From positions 1 to 40,687 of the forward strand of contig JAGGXK010000027.1 of the NCBI GenBank assembly GCA_021163115.1: a stretch of DNA of 40,687 nucleotides, read 5' to 3'. Origin of the DNA: Desulfurococcales archaeon. GTDB lineage: Archaea; Thermoproteota; Thermoprotei_A; Sulfolobales; Desulfurococcaceae. The notes under the pieces are model-generated. The model was not told where the DNA came from. It searched no databases and was given only the letters and a program-made list of their open reading frames with translations. Below, in pieces: positions 21,317-33,487 of the stretch; the first letter of the stretch is position 1, and each line of letters opens with the position of its first letter. A program made the translations under genes and the position numbers.

Positions 21317-21425
21317 TGGTGCGGGGGGTGGGATTTGAACCCACGCAGGCCTACGCCAGCGGATTTCCTACCCCTCTTTATTGGTCTTAAGTCCGCCCCC
21401 TTTGACCAGGCTCGGGCACCCCCGC
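21317..21425 (-). tRNA. tRNA-Leu(TAA) with 21-nt intron (about 21365-21385), CCA encoded
   Basis: GCGGGGG/CCCCCGC acceptor, GCGGA-CTTAAG[ACCAATAAAGAGGGGTAGGAA]A-TCCGC anticodon arm, long variable arm, GTGGGTTCAAATCCCAC. Confidence 0.93.
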
Positions 21426-21637
21426 TTATACATTTTCCTAATCTTATAGAGTACTCCTTATATTCTTTTATTTAATTCATGTTATCTATAATAAGGTATA
21501 CTAATGTTCAGTTCGTCGCGAATTCTTCACCAATCGTTCTGGAGCGGCCTCATCATCTAGTACTAGATATAGAAGTTATCAGCCTTAATATATTGTTTTA
21601 AAGAACCTCCTTCTAGATCTATAATTAATGTTAAGTA

Positions 21638-22105
21638 TCATTCACGGATCATGTATAAGTATTTCTTAGCTCTTTTTAGCGTTCCAGTTGTTTTAATGGG
21701 TATTATTAATACTTCTTTTCCATTAATATTATCTACACTCGATAATGATGCTATGAGTATATTTGATGTTAGATGGCCTGTTCTTAAGACCCCGCGCTTT
21801 ACGGAGGGATCATAGAAAATTATCTGGGGATCGGATTTTGTTAAACCAATAATACCATATAGTTCTTTTACTACCTCACGTATAGCTTTCTCAAGCTCTC
21901 TTTTACTAATATTATGCTCTGATATAACTGTAAATACTATATAGCGTCTACGTATTTTGAAGTCCTTTTCCTGACGAGGTATTAAACTCTTAGAAGTAAT
22001 TATTTTTAAGAAACGCTTTATTTTCGACAAAGACCACCATAAGTATGTTACTAAAAGAGAGAGCATGATTACGACAATATATAGTATTAGGTCAACTATG
22101 TTCAA
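21638..22105 (-). CDS. rnp2: RNase P protein component 2 (Pop5/Rnp2), with N-terminal hydrophobic extension; TTG start
   Basis: RRRYIVFTVISEHNISKRELEKAIREVVKELYGIIGLTKSDPQIIFYDPSVKRGVLRTGHLTSNILIASLS; operonic overlap with Rpp30. Confidence 0.85.
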   Translation of the reverse strand: MNIVDLILYIVVIMLSLLVTYLWWSLSKIKRFLKIITSKSLIPRQEKDFKIRRRYIVFTVISEHNISKRELEKAIREVVKELYGIIGLTKSDPQIIFYDPSVKRGVLRTGHLTSNILIASLSSVDNINGKEVLIIPIKTTGTLKRAKKYLYMIRE

Positions 22106-22740
22106 ACCTTAACACCATTCTTAACAAGGATCTCCAATGGCAAACCCGATATGTTATGTAATAAAAGATCCTTATTATCTAGATCTAGTAAGGAGGTTAA
22201 AAGAGATATAATAGATAGTGGATGATGTATCTTATTCCACTTCCTAGCCCTAGAAGATATTATGAATGGAGTATTGTAGTGAAGGATAAGCAGGAGCCTC
22301 CTATAGATCATTGCCTTAGCTCTATCATTGGCTTTAAGAAACTCCTCTAAGGGTATTTCAAGTACTTTTCTATACCGCTTCACCATTAATACCTGTGTCT
22401 TATCAATATACATAGCAGTATCCTTATCAACGATAATAGTATCCACACGACCATCTCTTGCAGCGAATCTTGCAACTTGTATGCTCTGTGGTTTTACGGA
22501 AACGATGGGAAAACTAAGTTTTATCCCTCTTAATTTCTCCTTAAGTTTAGATTCTTTTTCTTCACTAAGAGTGATTCTTTTAACTAGAGTTATTTTCTTA
22601 TCTCTTAGTTTTTTAACTCTCCAGTTAAAACCATGATCCTCTAAACCGAATGCTGTATATCCCATTTTATGCCCTACATCTATAGCCTTCTCTACCTCGT
22701 CTGGCTCAATATCCAGCCATAGATCTATAAAACCCCTCAT
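22102..22740 (-). CDS. rnp3: RNase P protein component 3 (Rpp30/Rnp3)
   Basis: FIDLWLDIEPDEVEKAIDVGHKMGYTAFGLED, RFAARDGRVDTIIVD, FIISSRA. Confidence 0.88.
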   Translation of the reverse strand: MRGFIDLWLDIEPDEVEKAIDVGHKMGYTAFGLEDHGFNWRVKKLRDKKITLVKRITLSEEKESKLKEKLRGIKLSFPIVSVKPQSIQVARFAARDGRVDTIIVDKDTAMYIDKTQVLMVKRYRKVLEIPLEEFLKANDRAKAMIYRRLLLILHYNTPFIISSRARKWNKIHHPLSIISLLTSLLDLDNKDLLLHNISGLPLEILVKNGVKV

Positions 22741-23183
22741 TTTACTACACCATATTTTCTAAGTATCTCTAAGACATCGCCTCTAGAACCTCTTCCACTA
22801 AAGGAAATAACAACTTTAACAACATCATCGCCATCGCTTAGGACAATCTTCCCTAGAAATAATTGTTGTTTATCAAAGCGTAGATATAGCTTTTTTGCAT
22901 GACCATTATATCTTAATGGAAAACTAAGTTTCAAAATATTCTTTTCAGTATCCGATAATCGTGTTGCTAAGTATTCCAGAAAAGCTATTGAATCCCTACC
23001 TCTTAAAACTATGCGATAAATAGTAATTAAGTTGCCATAATGTCCTTTTACAATCTGTTTTACGGTATTAACCCTTTTTGCAAGATCTCGTGGAAGGAGG
23101 TTAAGAATGGCTTTTAAAACCTTAGACTCATCCTCAGTTGCATGCCCATATGTTAATAACTCAACCCTATTTATCCTAATCAA
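22737..23183 (-). CDS. COG1325-type RNA-binding protein
   Basis: VELLTYGHATEDESKVLKAILNLLP...VKGHYGNLITIYRIVLRGRDSIAFLEYLATRL. Confidence 0.75.
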   Translation of the reverse strand: MIRINRVELLTYGHATEDESKVLKAILNLLPRDLAKRVNTVKQIVKGHYGNLITIYRIVLRGRDSIAFLEYLATRLSDTEKNILKLSFPLRYNGHAKKLYLRFDKQQLFLGKIVLSDGDDVVKVVISFSGRGSRGDVLEILRKYGVVK

Positions 23184-23228
23184 TTGTCACTCCTTTTAAT
23201 TCCTATTTCATTGTCTTTAATTTATTAC

Positions 23229-23894
23229 TTACCCATATTCTTCTTTAGCTTTTAATACTGATAGTAAATCTCTTGCCCCTCTACTAGCCTCATGCCTCTT
23301 CTTTAACTCTCTCTCCTTCTGCTTCTTCTTCCATTTATGCTTTATAGTATACTTTAAGCCTCTACTCTTCCTTAAACCACGCATCTTCTTTCCAGCACTA
23401 GTTAATCCTCTAAACACACGGCCCTTGTGTACTTTCTCGGTTATCCACTTTATGTCCGGATCATTCTTTATTGCAGGATGACAGGGATCAACAAGAATTA
23501 CCTCGAACCACTTATACATTCCATCCTCGCCCACATAGTAACTATTTAAGACTTCCAAGTTAGGATATTTCCTTGCAGCTCTCTCTTCGGCTATTAATCT
23601 TAGGCTTTTAGCAGGTGCAAAACCATATATACCCATTCTCTTAGGTCTACGTCCCTTATTTGGCCTAGGCTTCCTTAAACCACCCTTCCTAACTCTAACC
23701 CTAACAACGATAAATCCTTGCTTAGCTTTATAACCAAGAGCTCTAGCTCTATCAAGTCTTGTAGGCTTCTCTACCCTAACTATACTAGGTTGTCTCCTCC
23801 ACTGAATAATCCTTTGTTTCAATAACTCACCCATTTCCCCATCATATGGCCTCTTCCACAACATAGCTATATAGTGATACATACTCCTAGCCAT
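23229..23894 (-). CDS. rpl15e: 50S ribosomal protein L15e (ORF extends to 23918; start probably MARSMYHY)
   Basis: [17 protein letters not shown]...[26 protein letters not shown]. Confidence 0.96.
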   Translation of the reverse strand: MARSMYHYIAMLWKRPYDGEMGELLKQRIIQWRRQPSIVRVEKPTRLDRARALGYKAKQGFIVVRVRVRKGGLRKPRPNKGRRPKRMGIYGFAPAKSLRLIAEERAARKYPNLEVLNSYYVGEDGMYKWFEVILVDPCHPAIKNDPDIKWITEKVHKGRVFRGLTSAGKKMRGLRKSRGLKYTIKHKWKKKQKERELKKRHEASRGARDLLSVLKAKEEYG

Positions 23895-24127
23895 GACGCT
23901 CTCCCTATATCCACGCACCCATATACTGCTGAATGCTATAGTATATTACTAGTTTATAAAGATTGAAGATTATCGCAAGAACAGAGTAAAGTGGTTATAA
24001 ATACTAGGAATCCAATACCCATATAGAGCTTTACCTAACCTAATACATTATCACATGTAATATTCCATAGCTTTAACAACTATTATCCAGTATATATGAA
24101 GTAGCTTGTAGAGGAGTTGATACAAGA

Positions 24128-25348
24128 TTGTCTCCACCAGAAAAACTCATAGGTATTATAGGGAAGACAAATGTAGGTAAATCAACACTCTTTGCAGCTC
24201 TAACACTTGCAAGTGTTCCCATAGCTAACCATCCGTTTACAACAATTAAACCAAATATAGGCATAGGCTATGTTAAAAAGAAATGCGTGCATGTAGAATT
24301 AGGTACCAGGTGCAACCCTAGGACAGGCTATTGTATAAAAGGTTATAGATTTATTCCTGTGAAGATCATAGATGTTGCAGGCCTAATACCGGGAGCAAGC
24401 AAAGGCAGAGGACTTGGAAATAAGTTCATGGACGATCTCAGGCAGGCAGATGTACTTATACATGTAGTAGATGCAGCAGGCTCTACATCTCCTGAAGGCA
24501 ATCCAGTAGCTCCGGGAACCTATGACCCTGTTGAAGAGGCTATTTTAATTCAAAAAGAAGTTGATGAATGGTTTGTAAGTGTTATTAATAGAGTATGGGA
24601 GAGATTTATAAAGAAACTATATACAACAAAAAACCCTCTAGATCTATTAGCACAGACTTTATCAGGATTATCTATCAAAAAGAACCATGTAGTAGAAGCG
24701 ATAAGAAAATGTGGCTTAGAAGACAAGAAATTTAATGCATGGTCCAGTGAGGATATCCGAAAATTTGCCATACAGTTAAGACATGTAGCTAAGCCGATTA
24801 TCATAGCAGCAAATAAAATAGATCTATCTCCTGCAGAACATAATATAGATAGGCTTATAGATGTATTTGGAAAAGAGAAGGTTGTACCAGTAAGTGCTTT
24901 AGCAGAACTTGCATTAAAAAAAGCTGCTTTATCAAATCTCATAGAATATATTCCAGGAGAACCAAGTTTTAAGATCTCGGATTATACAAAGCTCACAGCA
25001 AGCCAAAAGAGAGGCTTGAAATATATTGAAAATAAAGTACTAGCTAAATGGGGTACTACAGGTGTTCAAGAACTCCTAAATAGGGCTGTATTTAATATAC
25101 TTAATCTCATAGTTGTCTACCCTGTTGAAGATCACCATAGATATACCGATCACCATGGTAATGTTCTTCCAGATGCCTACTTAGTTCCTAAGGGCACTAC
25201 TGCAAGAGAGCTAGCATATATGATTCATACTGATCTCGGAAGGACATTTCTATATGCCATAAATGCTAGGACAGGAGAAAGGCTTGGGGAGAACTATGAG
25301 TTACAAGATAACGATATAGTTAAGATTGTGGCTGTTGCCGCGCACTAG
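24128..25348 (+). CDS. YchF/Obg-like GTPase (redox-regulated ATPase YchF-type)
   Basis: GIIGKTNVGKSTLFAALTLASVPIANHPFTTIKPNIG, IIDVAGLIPGASKGRGLGNKFMDDLRQADVLIHVVDAAG, C-terminal TGS-like domain. Confidence 0.95.
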   Translation: MSPPEKLIGIIGKTNVGKSTLFAALTLASVPIANHPFTTIKPNIGIGYVKKKCVHVELGTRCNPRTGYCIKGYRFIPVKIIDVAGLIPGASKGRGLGNKFMDDLRQADVLIHVVDAAGSTSPEGNPVAPGTYDPVEEAILIQKEVDEWFVSVINRVWERFIKKLYTTKNPLDLLAQTLSGLSIKKNHVVEAIRKCGLEDKKFNAWSSEDIRKFAIQLRHVAKPIIIAANKIDLSPAEHNIDRLIDVFGKEKVVPVSALAELALKKAALSNLIEYIPGEPSFKISDYTKLTASQKRGLKYIENKVLAKWGTTGVQELLNRAVFNILNLIVVYPVEDHHRYTDHHGNVLPDAYLVPKGTTARELAYMIHTDLGRTFLYAINARTGERLGENYELQDNDIVKIVAVAAH

Positions 25349-25697
25349 CCATTTTTCTCCAGTACTCCATAGCTTTTTTGTAATAGTAGTTACCCTCTTT
25401 TCTTGGGCCAAATGCTTTTAAACCGTCGTTTTTCAGTTTCTCTCTATACTTCTTAGCTTCCTCAGGTGTTATTTCTCCATGCTTTTCAAGATAGTCTATT
25501 ACTTCGAGAGCTTCTTCGATAGATCTGCTTCTCCTGATATAGTCAATAGGACCTGGAAGATATCTCCGCCAAGGATCTCTAGGCTTTCTTTCAAAAACAA
25601 CTTGTATGCCCTCTTCTTCTAAAATTTCCCTAGACAAATGAGGGAATTTTTTCTTAAATTCATCAATACTGATCCTCATTTTATTAGAATACCTCAT
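25320..25697 (-). CDS. conserved archaeal protein, DUF2095-like
   Basis: 125 aa; ISIDEFKKKFPHLSREILEE...DPWRRYLPGPIDYIRR; family from memory. Confidence 0.65.
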   Translation of the reverse strand: MRYSNKMRISIDEFKKKFPHLSREILEEEGIQVVFERKPRDPWRRYLPGPIDYIRRSRSIEEALEVIDYLEKHGEITPEEAKKYREKLKNDGLKAFGPRKEGNYYYKKAMEYWRKMASARQQPQS

Positions 25698-25703
25698 TTA
25701 CCT

Positions 25704-28074
<2,371 letters not shown>

Positions 28075-28194
28075 TGCAATAACCTGGGTATCAGTCTGAC
28101 TATACTCCTAAATTTGTTATGGTATGCTAAAGAAATATCTATACCTTCAAGATAATAAGTTAAGAACGTGACTATGGAATTAAATGCCTCAATG

Positions 28195-28833
28195 TTATCT
28201 CTTAAACATTAGAGGTGATACAACTGTAGCTGGCTTAGGGCCTTCGGGAGTTGGTGTAGTTAGTAGTTTGGACTTGTATATTTCAACCTTACGTATTGGA
28301 TAGATCTTTCTAGCAGCCTCAGCTATTTCTTGCGAGAACTTGCCGAAAATCATTGCCCGGATCATTTCATCAAGGGTCATTTGAGGCGCGGCCTTTGTTA
28401 TAATATCCTTCATGATTTTTCTAATAGCTTTCTTTTGGCTTGTTTTACATCTGTAGCTTGTAAGAACTACTGCTGTAATTCTTAATCCATAGCCATCCTT
28501 TGTTGTAACATCAAATATACTTGTTATCTTACTGCTCTTTCTCCTGATCAAACTCTTCATATAGTCTCTGGATAGTTCATGTCCCTTAAATCTAGTAATA
28601 GCCCTATTATCCTTTACATCAATTATTTGGAAGAACAAGTGTATATGAACCTGGGTTAGATCCCCTGTTATGTCATACAATGTAACTTCCATAACTCTAC
28701 CTATAAGTTTTAATGGATCATCAGCTGGAGTTGTACCCAATACTATTCCACCAAATACTGGTGGAGCTACCACCTGATACCATTGCTTTAACTTCCACTT
28801 ATCCTTAACAGCAACCCTACGCCTAGACGACAT
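28195..28833 (-). CDS. rps3ae: 30S ribosomal protein S3Ae (S1e)
   Basis: KDKWKLKQWYQVVAPPVFGGIVLGTTPADDP. Confidence 0.96.
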   Translation of the reverse strand: MSSRRRVAVKDKWKLKQWYQVVAPPVFGGIVLGTTPADDPLKLIGRVMEVTLYDITGDLTQVHIHLFFQIIDVKDNRAITRFKGHELSRDYMKSLIRRKSSKITSIFDVTTKDGYGLRITAVVLTSYRCKTSQKKAIRKIMKDIITKAAPQMTLDEMIRAMIFGKFSQEIAEAARKIYPIRKVEIYKSKLLTTPTPEGPKPATVVSPLMFKR

Positions 28834-28907
28834 ACCAGTATACCTCTCAGCACCTATTGCATGCTTAACCTATGTAGCTGTAGGAAAGGTATTGGGAAAG
28901 AGCATAT

Positions 28908-29171
28908 TTATTTTTTCCCACTAGAAACTACAAGATCTACTCTCCTGATCATATTTAGCAAGGCAAGTATTTCATCAACAATGTTTCTAAGAGTATAAAT
29001 GTTCCTCCCTCTTAAAATAGATGATATAATTATGTTGTATTTGTCATCAGTGATAAGATCTTTTATTAAAATACCTCTTTTCACAAATTTATTATCAGGA
29101 TATAGAGCAGAATATATAGCATTTACTTTTTCCGTAGAAATAATTATTTCAGCCTCGATATAATTCCCCAT
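28908..29171 (-). CDS. Pcc1-family protein, second copy (candidate Pcc2)
   Basis: AEIIISTEKVNAIYSALYPDNKF...SSILRGRNIYTLRNIVDEILALLNMIRRV; same layout as ORF 16185-16433. Confidence 0.65.
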   Translation of the reverse strand: MGNYIEAEIIISTEKVNAIYSALYPDNKFVKRGILIKDLITDDKYNIIISSILRGRNIYTLRNIVDEILALLNMIRRVDLVVSSGKK

Positions 29172-29174
29172 AAA

Positions 29175-30389
29175 TTATTCACCAACATACATTGTTTGAT
29201 CAAGATTCATTTTATCGAGATCTATATTTTTACCTGCTTTAACTAATTCTAAGTAGCTTGTAATTATGTGGTCTCCAGTTTCTATTGCGATAGGTAAGGG
29301 ATAGTCCTTAATTCCTATATCTTGGAACACTTTAGAGTATACCTCAGGTCTTTTCACTATATTTCCTTTAATAACTATGAAGTCTCTTTCTCTTGTATAA
29401 TTATTAATGCCTTTTACAATCTCCTCACTAACCTTATCTGAAAAATACTCGTACAATAATAATAGCTTTGTAAAGAAGCTGGTATCTAGGTAAGCATATA
29501 GTAGATTGTATAATATATCTCCTCCTAATGCAAGCGCTATAAAGTATGCTCCATATATTCGTAGTAAATCAACTATATCCTGTCTTAAGCCAACATAATA
29601 TACTCTTGAAACTATTTCGTAAGGATCTCTTTTTCGAAGGCTCTTCTCTCTAACAATTTTTATGAGCTCTGTAGCAAACGCTTTTACCCTATCATTACTT
29701 GACATTATGTCTGCGCTGGACACAGTTATAGGGTCGGAGAAACCTAGTTTACTTAGAAAGTTTATAGTGTTCTTCTCTAAACCCGATAATCCAGGCAAGT
29801 AAGGTCTAAGAGTCCTAGAAAGGCATTTATATATTTTTTGATGTTTCCAACCCCACAAACGGAATCCTATGTCATAGAATAGTTTATTAGAACTAACCAG
29901 TTCCTCTGCAATAGATTGTTCTAGTCCATAGAATCCATTCTTAGATAAATCCTTTCCCCTATCAATTCCTGCAACCAAACATAATATACGATCATGGAAG
30001 CTAGTAATCCATATGTCTTCTATAGTTTTAAGAATTGTCGCTGATATACTAAAGGGTGTATTGACAATATTACTATCTATAGAAAATTCTGTACCACCTG
30101 TATACTTGAATACTATACATAACTCCTTAATGCATCTCTGAGGCATGATATCTAAAAATATTGTTGGTTCCTCCATCTCGACAGGAGGATTAAATGTTGC
30201 GGTTGCATCAATATCGTTTTCCTTAAATACTCTTAATAGTATTGATGCAGCAATTATAGGATCTATATCGGTTGCAGATGCTATTCTAACAAAACCATGA
30301 TCTTTAGCATTTTTTACTATGTTCGAAAACGCCTTTCCCACTATTCCCGCCACATCATATAGCTTCAATTGTATACACCCGTTATTCAA
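29175..30389 (-). CDS. degenerate RecJ/DHH homologue (Cdc45/RecJdbh-like)
   Basis: VRIASATDIDPIIAASILLRVF and IFLDIMP echo DHH motifs I/II, but no DHH triad; located between Pcc1-like and S15 genes. Confidence 0.7.
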   Translation of the reverse strand: MNNGCIQLKLYDVAGIVGKAFSNIVKNAKDHGFVRIASATDIDPIIAASILLRVFKENDIDATATFNPPVEMEEPTIFLDIMPQRCIKELCIVFKYTGGTEFSIDSNIVNTPFSISATILKTIEDIWITSFHDRILCLVAGIDRGKDLSKNGFYGLEQSIAEELVSSNKLFYDIGFRLWGWKHQKIYKCLSRTLRPYLPGLSGLEKNTINFLSKLGFSDPITVSSADIMSSNDRVKAFATELIKIVREKSLRKRDPYEIVSRVYYVGLRQDIVDLLRIYGAYFIALALGGDILYNLLYAYLDTSFFTKLLLLYEYFSDKVSEEIVKGINNYTRERDFIVIKGNIVKRPEVYSKVFQDIGIKDYPLPIAIETGDHIITSYLELVKAGKNIDLDKMNLDQTMYVGE

Positions 30390-30513
30390 GAAAAATCAGT
30401 GGTTAGTAACTATAAATACATTATAGTATCCTGCTATCTATATTAATTTGGTGCAAAAAGTACCTAAGCATATTACTAGTAAGCAATTATTTATTTAAAA
30501 GAGAAGAACAGGG

Positions 30514-30978
30514 CTACATAAATCCTGATACAAGAAGCCTTGCCTTCTCCGGATCATATCTCCAATCTAGAGGAAGCTTCCCTACTCTCTTATAATACTT
30601 TACAAGCCTATGAATCTTAGATTCAAGATCTATTAGTCCCTTCTTTGCATGAAAGTCCTTGGGGTGCTCTTCTAGATGCCTTCTTAAATTAACAGCCTTT
30701 CTTATGAGAAACAGAAGATCCTCCGGAACAGGTAAAGTTACATTGTGTTCTTCAAGTATCTTTGTTAACTTCTTTCCTGTTACCTGTTTTATCAGAGGGA
30801 TACCAAACTGATCTCTAAGTATGATACCAATCATAGATGGTGTATACCCTTTCTTAGCTAGCTCGACTACCAACAATTCTACATCTTCAGGACTCATATC
30901 TAGTTTTAACCATCTTGGTGGACCAGCTCTTGCTGGTCTCGTTGAATGTGACTTCCCTTTTTCCTTTTTCTTCCTCAC
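30514..30978 (-). CDS. rps15: 30S ribosomal protein S15 (S13e)
   Basis: [32 protein letters not shown]...[12 protein letters not shown]. Confidence 0.95.
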   Translation of the reverse strand: MRKKKEKGKSHSTRPARAGPPRWLKLDMSPEDVELLVVELAKKGYTPSMIGIILRDQFGIPLIKQVTGKKLTKILEEHNVTLPVPEDLLFLIRKAVNLRRHLEEHPKDFHAKKGLIDLESKIHRLVKYYKRVGKLPLDWRYDPEKARLLVSGFM

Positions 30979-31033
30979 TGTACTAACCCTCCAAGTAGGG
31001 TTTCACTAGAATTCAGAACATATACTGGGTATT

Positions 31034-31642
31034 TTAAATTTTAAGGATGTCTCTAAGCCTTGTAAAGGCTTTTCTCACCGCTATAGCTCTATGGCTATAC
31101 ATGTTTTTCTCTACAATGGATAGCTCAGCAAAAGTATGCTTCAGCCCCTCCGGAATAAAAATAGGATCGAATCCAAAGCCTTTGTTTCCTCTAGGCTGAC
31201 TTGCTATAACACCATATACTATCCCTTCTTCAATAATGAATGCGGGAGGAGCAATAATTACAACAACTGATTTAAAGTAGGCTCTTCTATCCTGTATACC
31301 ATTTAAGAGCTTAATCACACCTTTAATACCTATTGTTTTGAAAACATAACTACTATAAGGCCCTGGAAAACCATTCAAGGACTCTATAAAAAGTCCTGCG
31401 TCTTCAACGAGCACTGGTTTTCTTAAAGAACTATATGCTTTAATGGCAGCATTTATAGCAATAGGTTCTAAGTCATTGCTCTGTATTTCTATTTTAGGAG
31501 CTGCAGCTTGCTCTATACATATACTATATTCTCTTGCAACAAGTTTAACCTCCTCAACCTTATGTACATTGTTTGTTATAAAATAGAGTTTATAATTACA
31601 TGTATCTCTCATGACGAATCTTCCTCCTAAGCGATTCCTCAA
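31034..31642 (-). CDS. XTP/dITP diphosphatase (HAM1/RdgB family)
   Basis: LYFITNNVHKVEEVKLVARE...VLVEDAGLFIESLNGFPGPYSSYVFKTIG...RGNKGFGFDPIFIPEG. Confidence 0.94.
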   Translation of the reverse strand: MRNRLGGRFVMRDTCNYKLYFITNNVHKVEEVKLVAREYSICIEQAAAPKIEIQSNDLEPIAINAAIKAYSSLRKPVLVEDAGLFIESLNGFPGPYSSYVFKTIGIKGVIKLLNGIQDRRAYFKSVVVIIAPPAFIIEEGIVYGVIASQPRGNKGFGFDPIFIPEGLKHTFAELSIVEKNMYSHRAIAVRKAFTRLRDILKI

Positions 31643-32273
31643 TATACCTGCCCCTAAGCCTAATTTCGCTAACGCGTTCTTTGATGCTTCTACAAAATTC
31701 TTTACCTAAGATATTACAGTAACCCCTCCAAAAACTTGTCATAAAAACCTCTGCTTTCTCAGGAGCTAAAGCTTCTATGCTTCGCATAAGAAGATGTATA
31801 TCTATAGCATATTCTTCAATATCTGTACTATAACCAGATAAGCCAAAATCTATGATATATGGTTCTCCTTCGCTTATAATTATGTTCGCTAAAGTAAAAT
31901 CTCCATGATATATCTTGTTTTTATGCATGATAGCCGCTTGGCTACCCAGCTTACTAGCTAGTTCTTCAACATAGTCTTCACTAAGACTTTGTATTATATC
32001 GCTTAGTTTACTCCCATTTATATACTCCATTACAAGCATGTAGTTGGATAAATCAATAAAGAAGAGAGCAGGAACATTTAAACCAAGCATTTTTAGCTGA
32101 CTAACAACTTTTGCTTCAGTAATTGTTCTCCTTAACCTAAAAGATCTATCATAGACGGGGTGCCTATATGGTTTTTCTTCACGGATTTTAGCAACTACAT
32201 CATATCCAAGAAACATCGTCTTAAATAGTATTGCCTCAGCACCATGGGCTATCTTGATTAATCTGGAAGCCAC
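31596..32273 (-). CDS. bud32: KEOPS kinase Bud32
   Basis: GAEAILFKTMFLGYDVVAKIREEKPYRHPVYD, YHGDFTLANIIISEGEPYIIDFGLS. Confidence 0.93.
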   Translation of the reverse strand: MASRLIKIAHGAEAILFKTMFLGYDVVAKIREEKPYRHPVYDRSFRLRRTITEAKVVSQLKMLGLNVPALFFIDLSNYMLVMEYINGSKLSDIIQSLSEDYVEELASKLGSQAAIMHKNKIYHGDFTLANIIISEGEPYIIDFGLSGYSTDIEEYAIDIHLLMRSIEALAPEKAEVFMTSFWRGYCNILGKEFCRSIKERVSEIRLRGRYIEESLRRKIRHERYM

Positions 32274-33286
32274 GGAAGAACTACCTCATCAAGCCTCCAT
32301 TTCTGCTTTACTATAGCATTTATTGGTTCTATGAAGCGTTTATGAAGATATAATAATAACCCTGTCCAAGCAATCATAGCACCATTGTCTCCTGCATACT
32401 CTGGTGGAACAACATAATAGCTAGCGTTATGAATACTGGTCATAATCTTGAATTTCCTGTCTAGATACTTACTTGCGGCAACACCTCCTACAAGTAAAAC
32501 AGATTTCTTATGAGTAAGAGCTAGAGCCCGCTCACTCACTTCAACAAGCATATTATATGCTGTCTCTCTAAAAGAAAGACATAAGTCACCTATAGCATTT
32601 CTATTATCCTTACTTATATTCTTCGCAATTCTTAATGCTGCAGTTAGTAGGCCTGAGAAAGATAGGTCATTCCCTTTAACAGTATAAGGTAGCTCAATAA
32701 AGTTACTGCCCCACTCAGCACATACATCAAGTACGTGTTTTCCTCCAATAATATATGGGGGTGCAAGCCCTATTTCTCTTACAAAAGTATCTATCAAATT
32801 ACCTATAGCAACATCAAGGGTTTCTCCAAGTACTCTATATCTTTTCTTCTTCTGAATAACAATCATTGTATTGCCGCCAGAAACATAAACTACCAATGGA
32901 TCGCTCAAGTTAAACAGCATCTTCCCTATCTCTATATGAGCGACAGCATGGTTCACAGGAATAAGGGGTTTATCGTAATAACTTGCAAGGAATCTGGCAA
33001 GAGTTGCTCCTACACGTAAACAAGGGCCCAGGCCAGGGCCTAAGGCAACAGCTATTCCATCTACATCATTAATGCTTATACCAGCTGTTTCAAGAGCCTT
33101 CTTTAGAACCTTAGGTGCTTCTGTTATATGGTGTTGGCTAGCCTCTCGCGGATGAATCCCTCCTTTTTCAGGTACATAACGTGATATTATATTGGCTAGA
33201 ATAGCTGGTTTGCTATCTGTAAATGCAGCTACTCCTATGCCAAATGTATGGGATGTAGATTCTATGCCTAAGATAATGGTCTTCAT
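32258..33286 (-). CDS. kae1: tRNA N6-adenosine threonylcarbamoyltransferase Kae1 (ORF extends to 33337)
   Basis: MKTIILGIESTSHTFGIGVA, NHAVAHIEIG, VYVSGGNTM, GGVAASKYLDRK. Confidence 0.96.
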   Translation of the reverse strand: MKTIILGIESTSHTFGIGVAAFTDSKPAILANIISRYVPEKGGIHPREASQHHITEAPKVLKKALETAGISINDVDGIAVALGPGLGPCLRVGATLARFLASYYDKPLIPVNHAVAHIEIGKMLFNLSDPLVVYVSGGNTMIVIQKKKRYRVLGETLDVAIGNLIDTFVREIGLAPPYIIGGKHVLDVCAEWGSNFIELPYTVKGNDLSFSGLLTAALRIAKNISKDNRNAIGDLCLSFRETAYNMLVEVSERALALTHKKSVLLVGGVAASKYLDRKFKIMTSIHNASYYVVPPEYAGDNGAMIAWTGLLLYLHKRFIEPINAIVKQKWRLDEVVLPWLPD

Positions 33287-33302
33287 TTCCTGCTCCTGGT
33301 TA

Positions 33303-33485
33303 TTATCTAATAAACTCTGTATACCCACATTTCCCACAATGCCATCTAGGCACAGGTTTCTTATGATGTGCCATTATACTTCCGCATCTAGGGCATTTCT
33401 TGTTCTTTAACCTTATAGTACCAGTTTTATAATCATACTCATATAGCTTATGTACATGTGCCATGCCTTGTTCACCAAGAACCAT
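33303..33485 (-). CDS. rps27ae: 30S ribosomal protein S27ae
   Basis: [33 protein letters not shown]. Confidence 0.95.
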   Translation of the reverse strand: MVLGEQGMAHVHKLYEYDYKTGTIRLKNKKCPRCGSIMAHHKKPVPRWHCGKCGYTEFIR

Positions 33486-33487
33486 TG

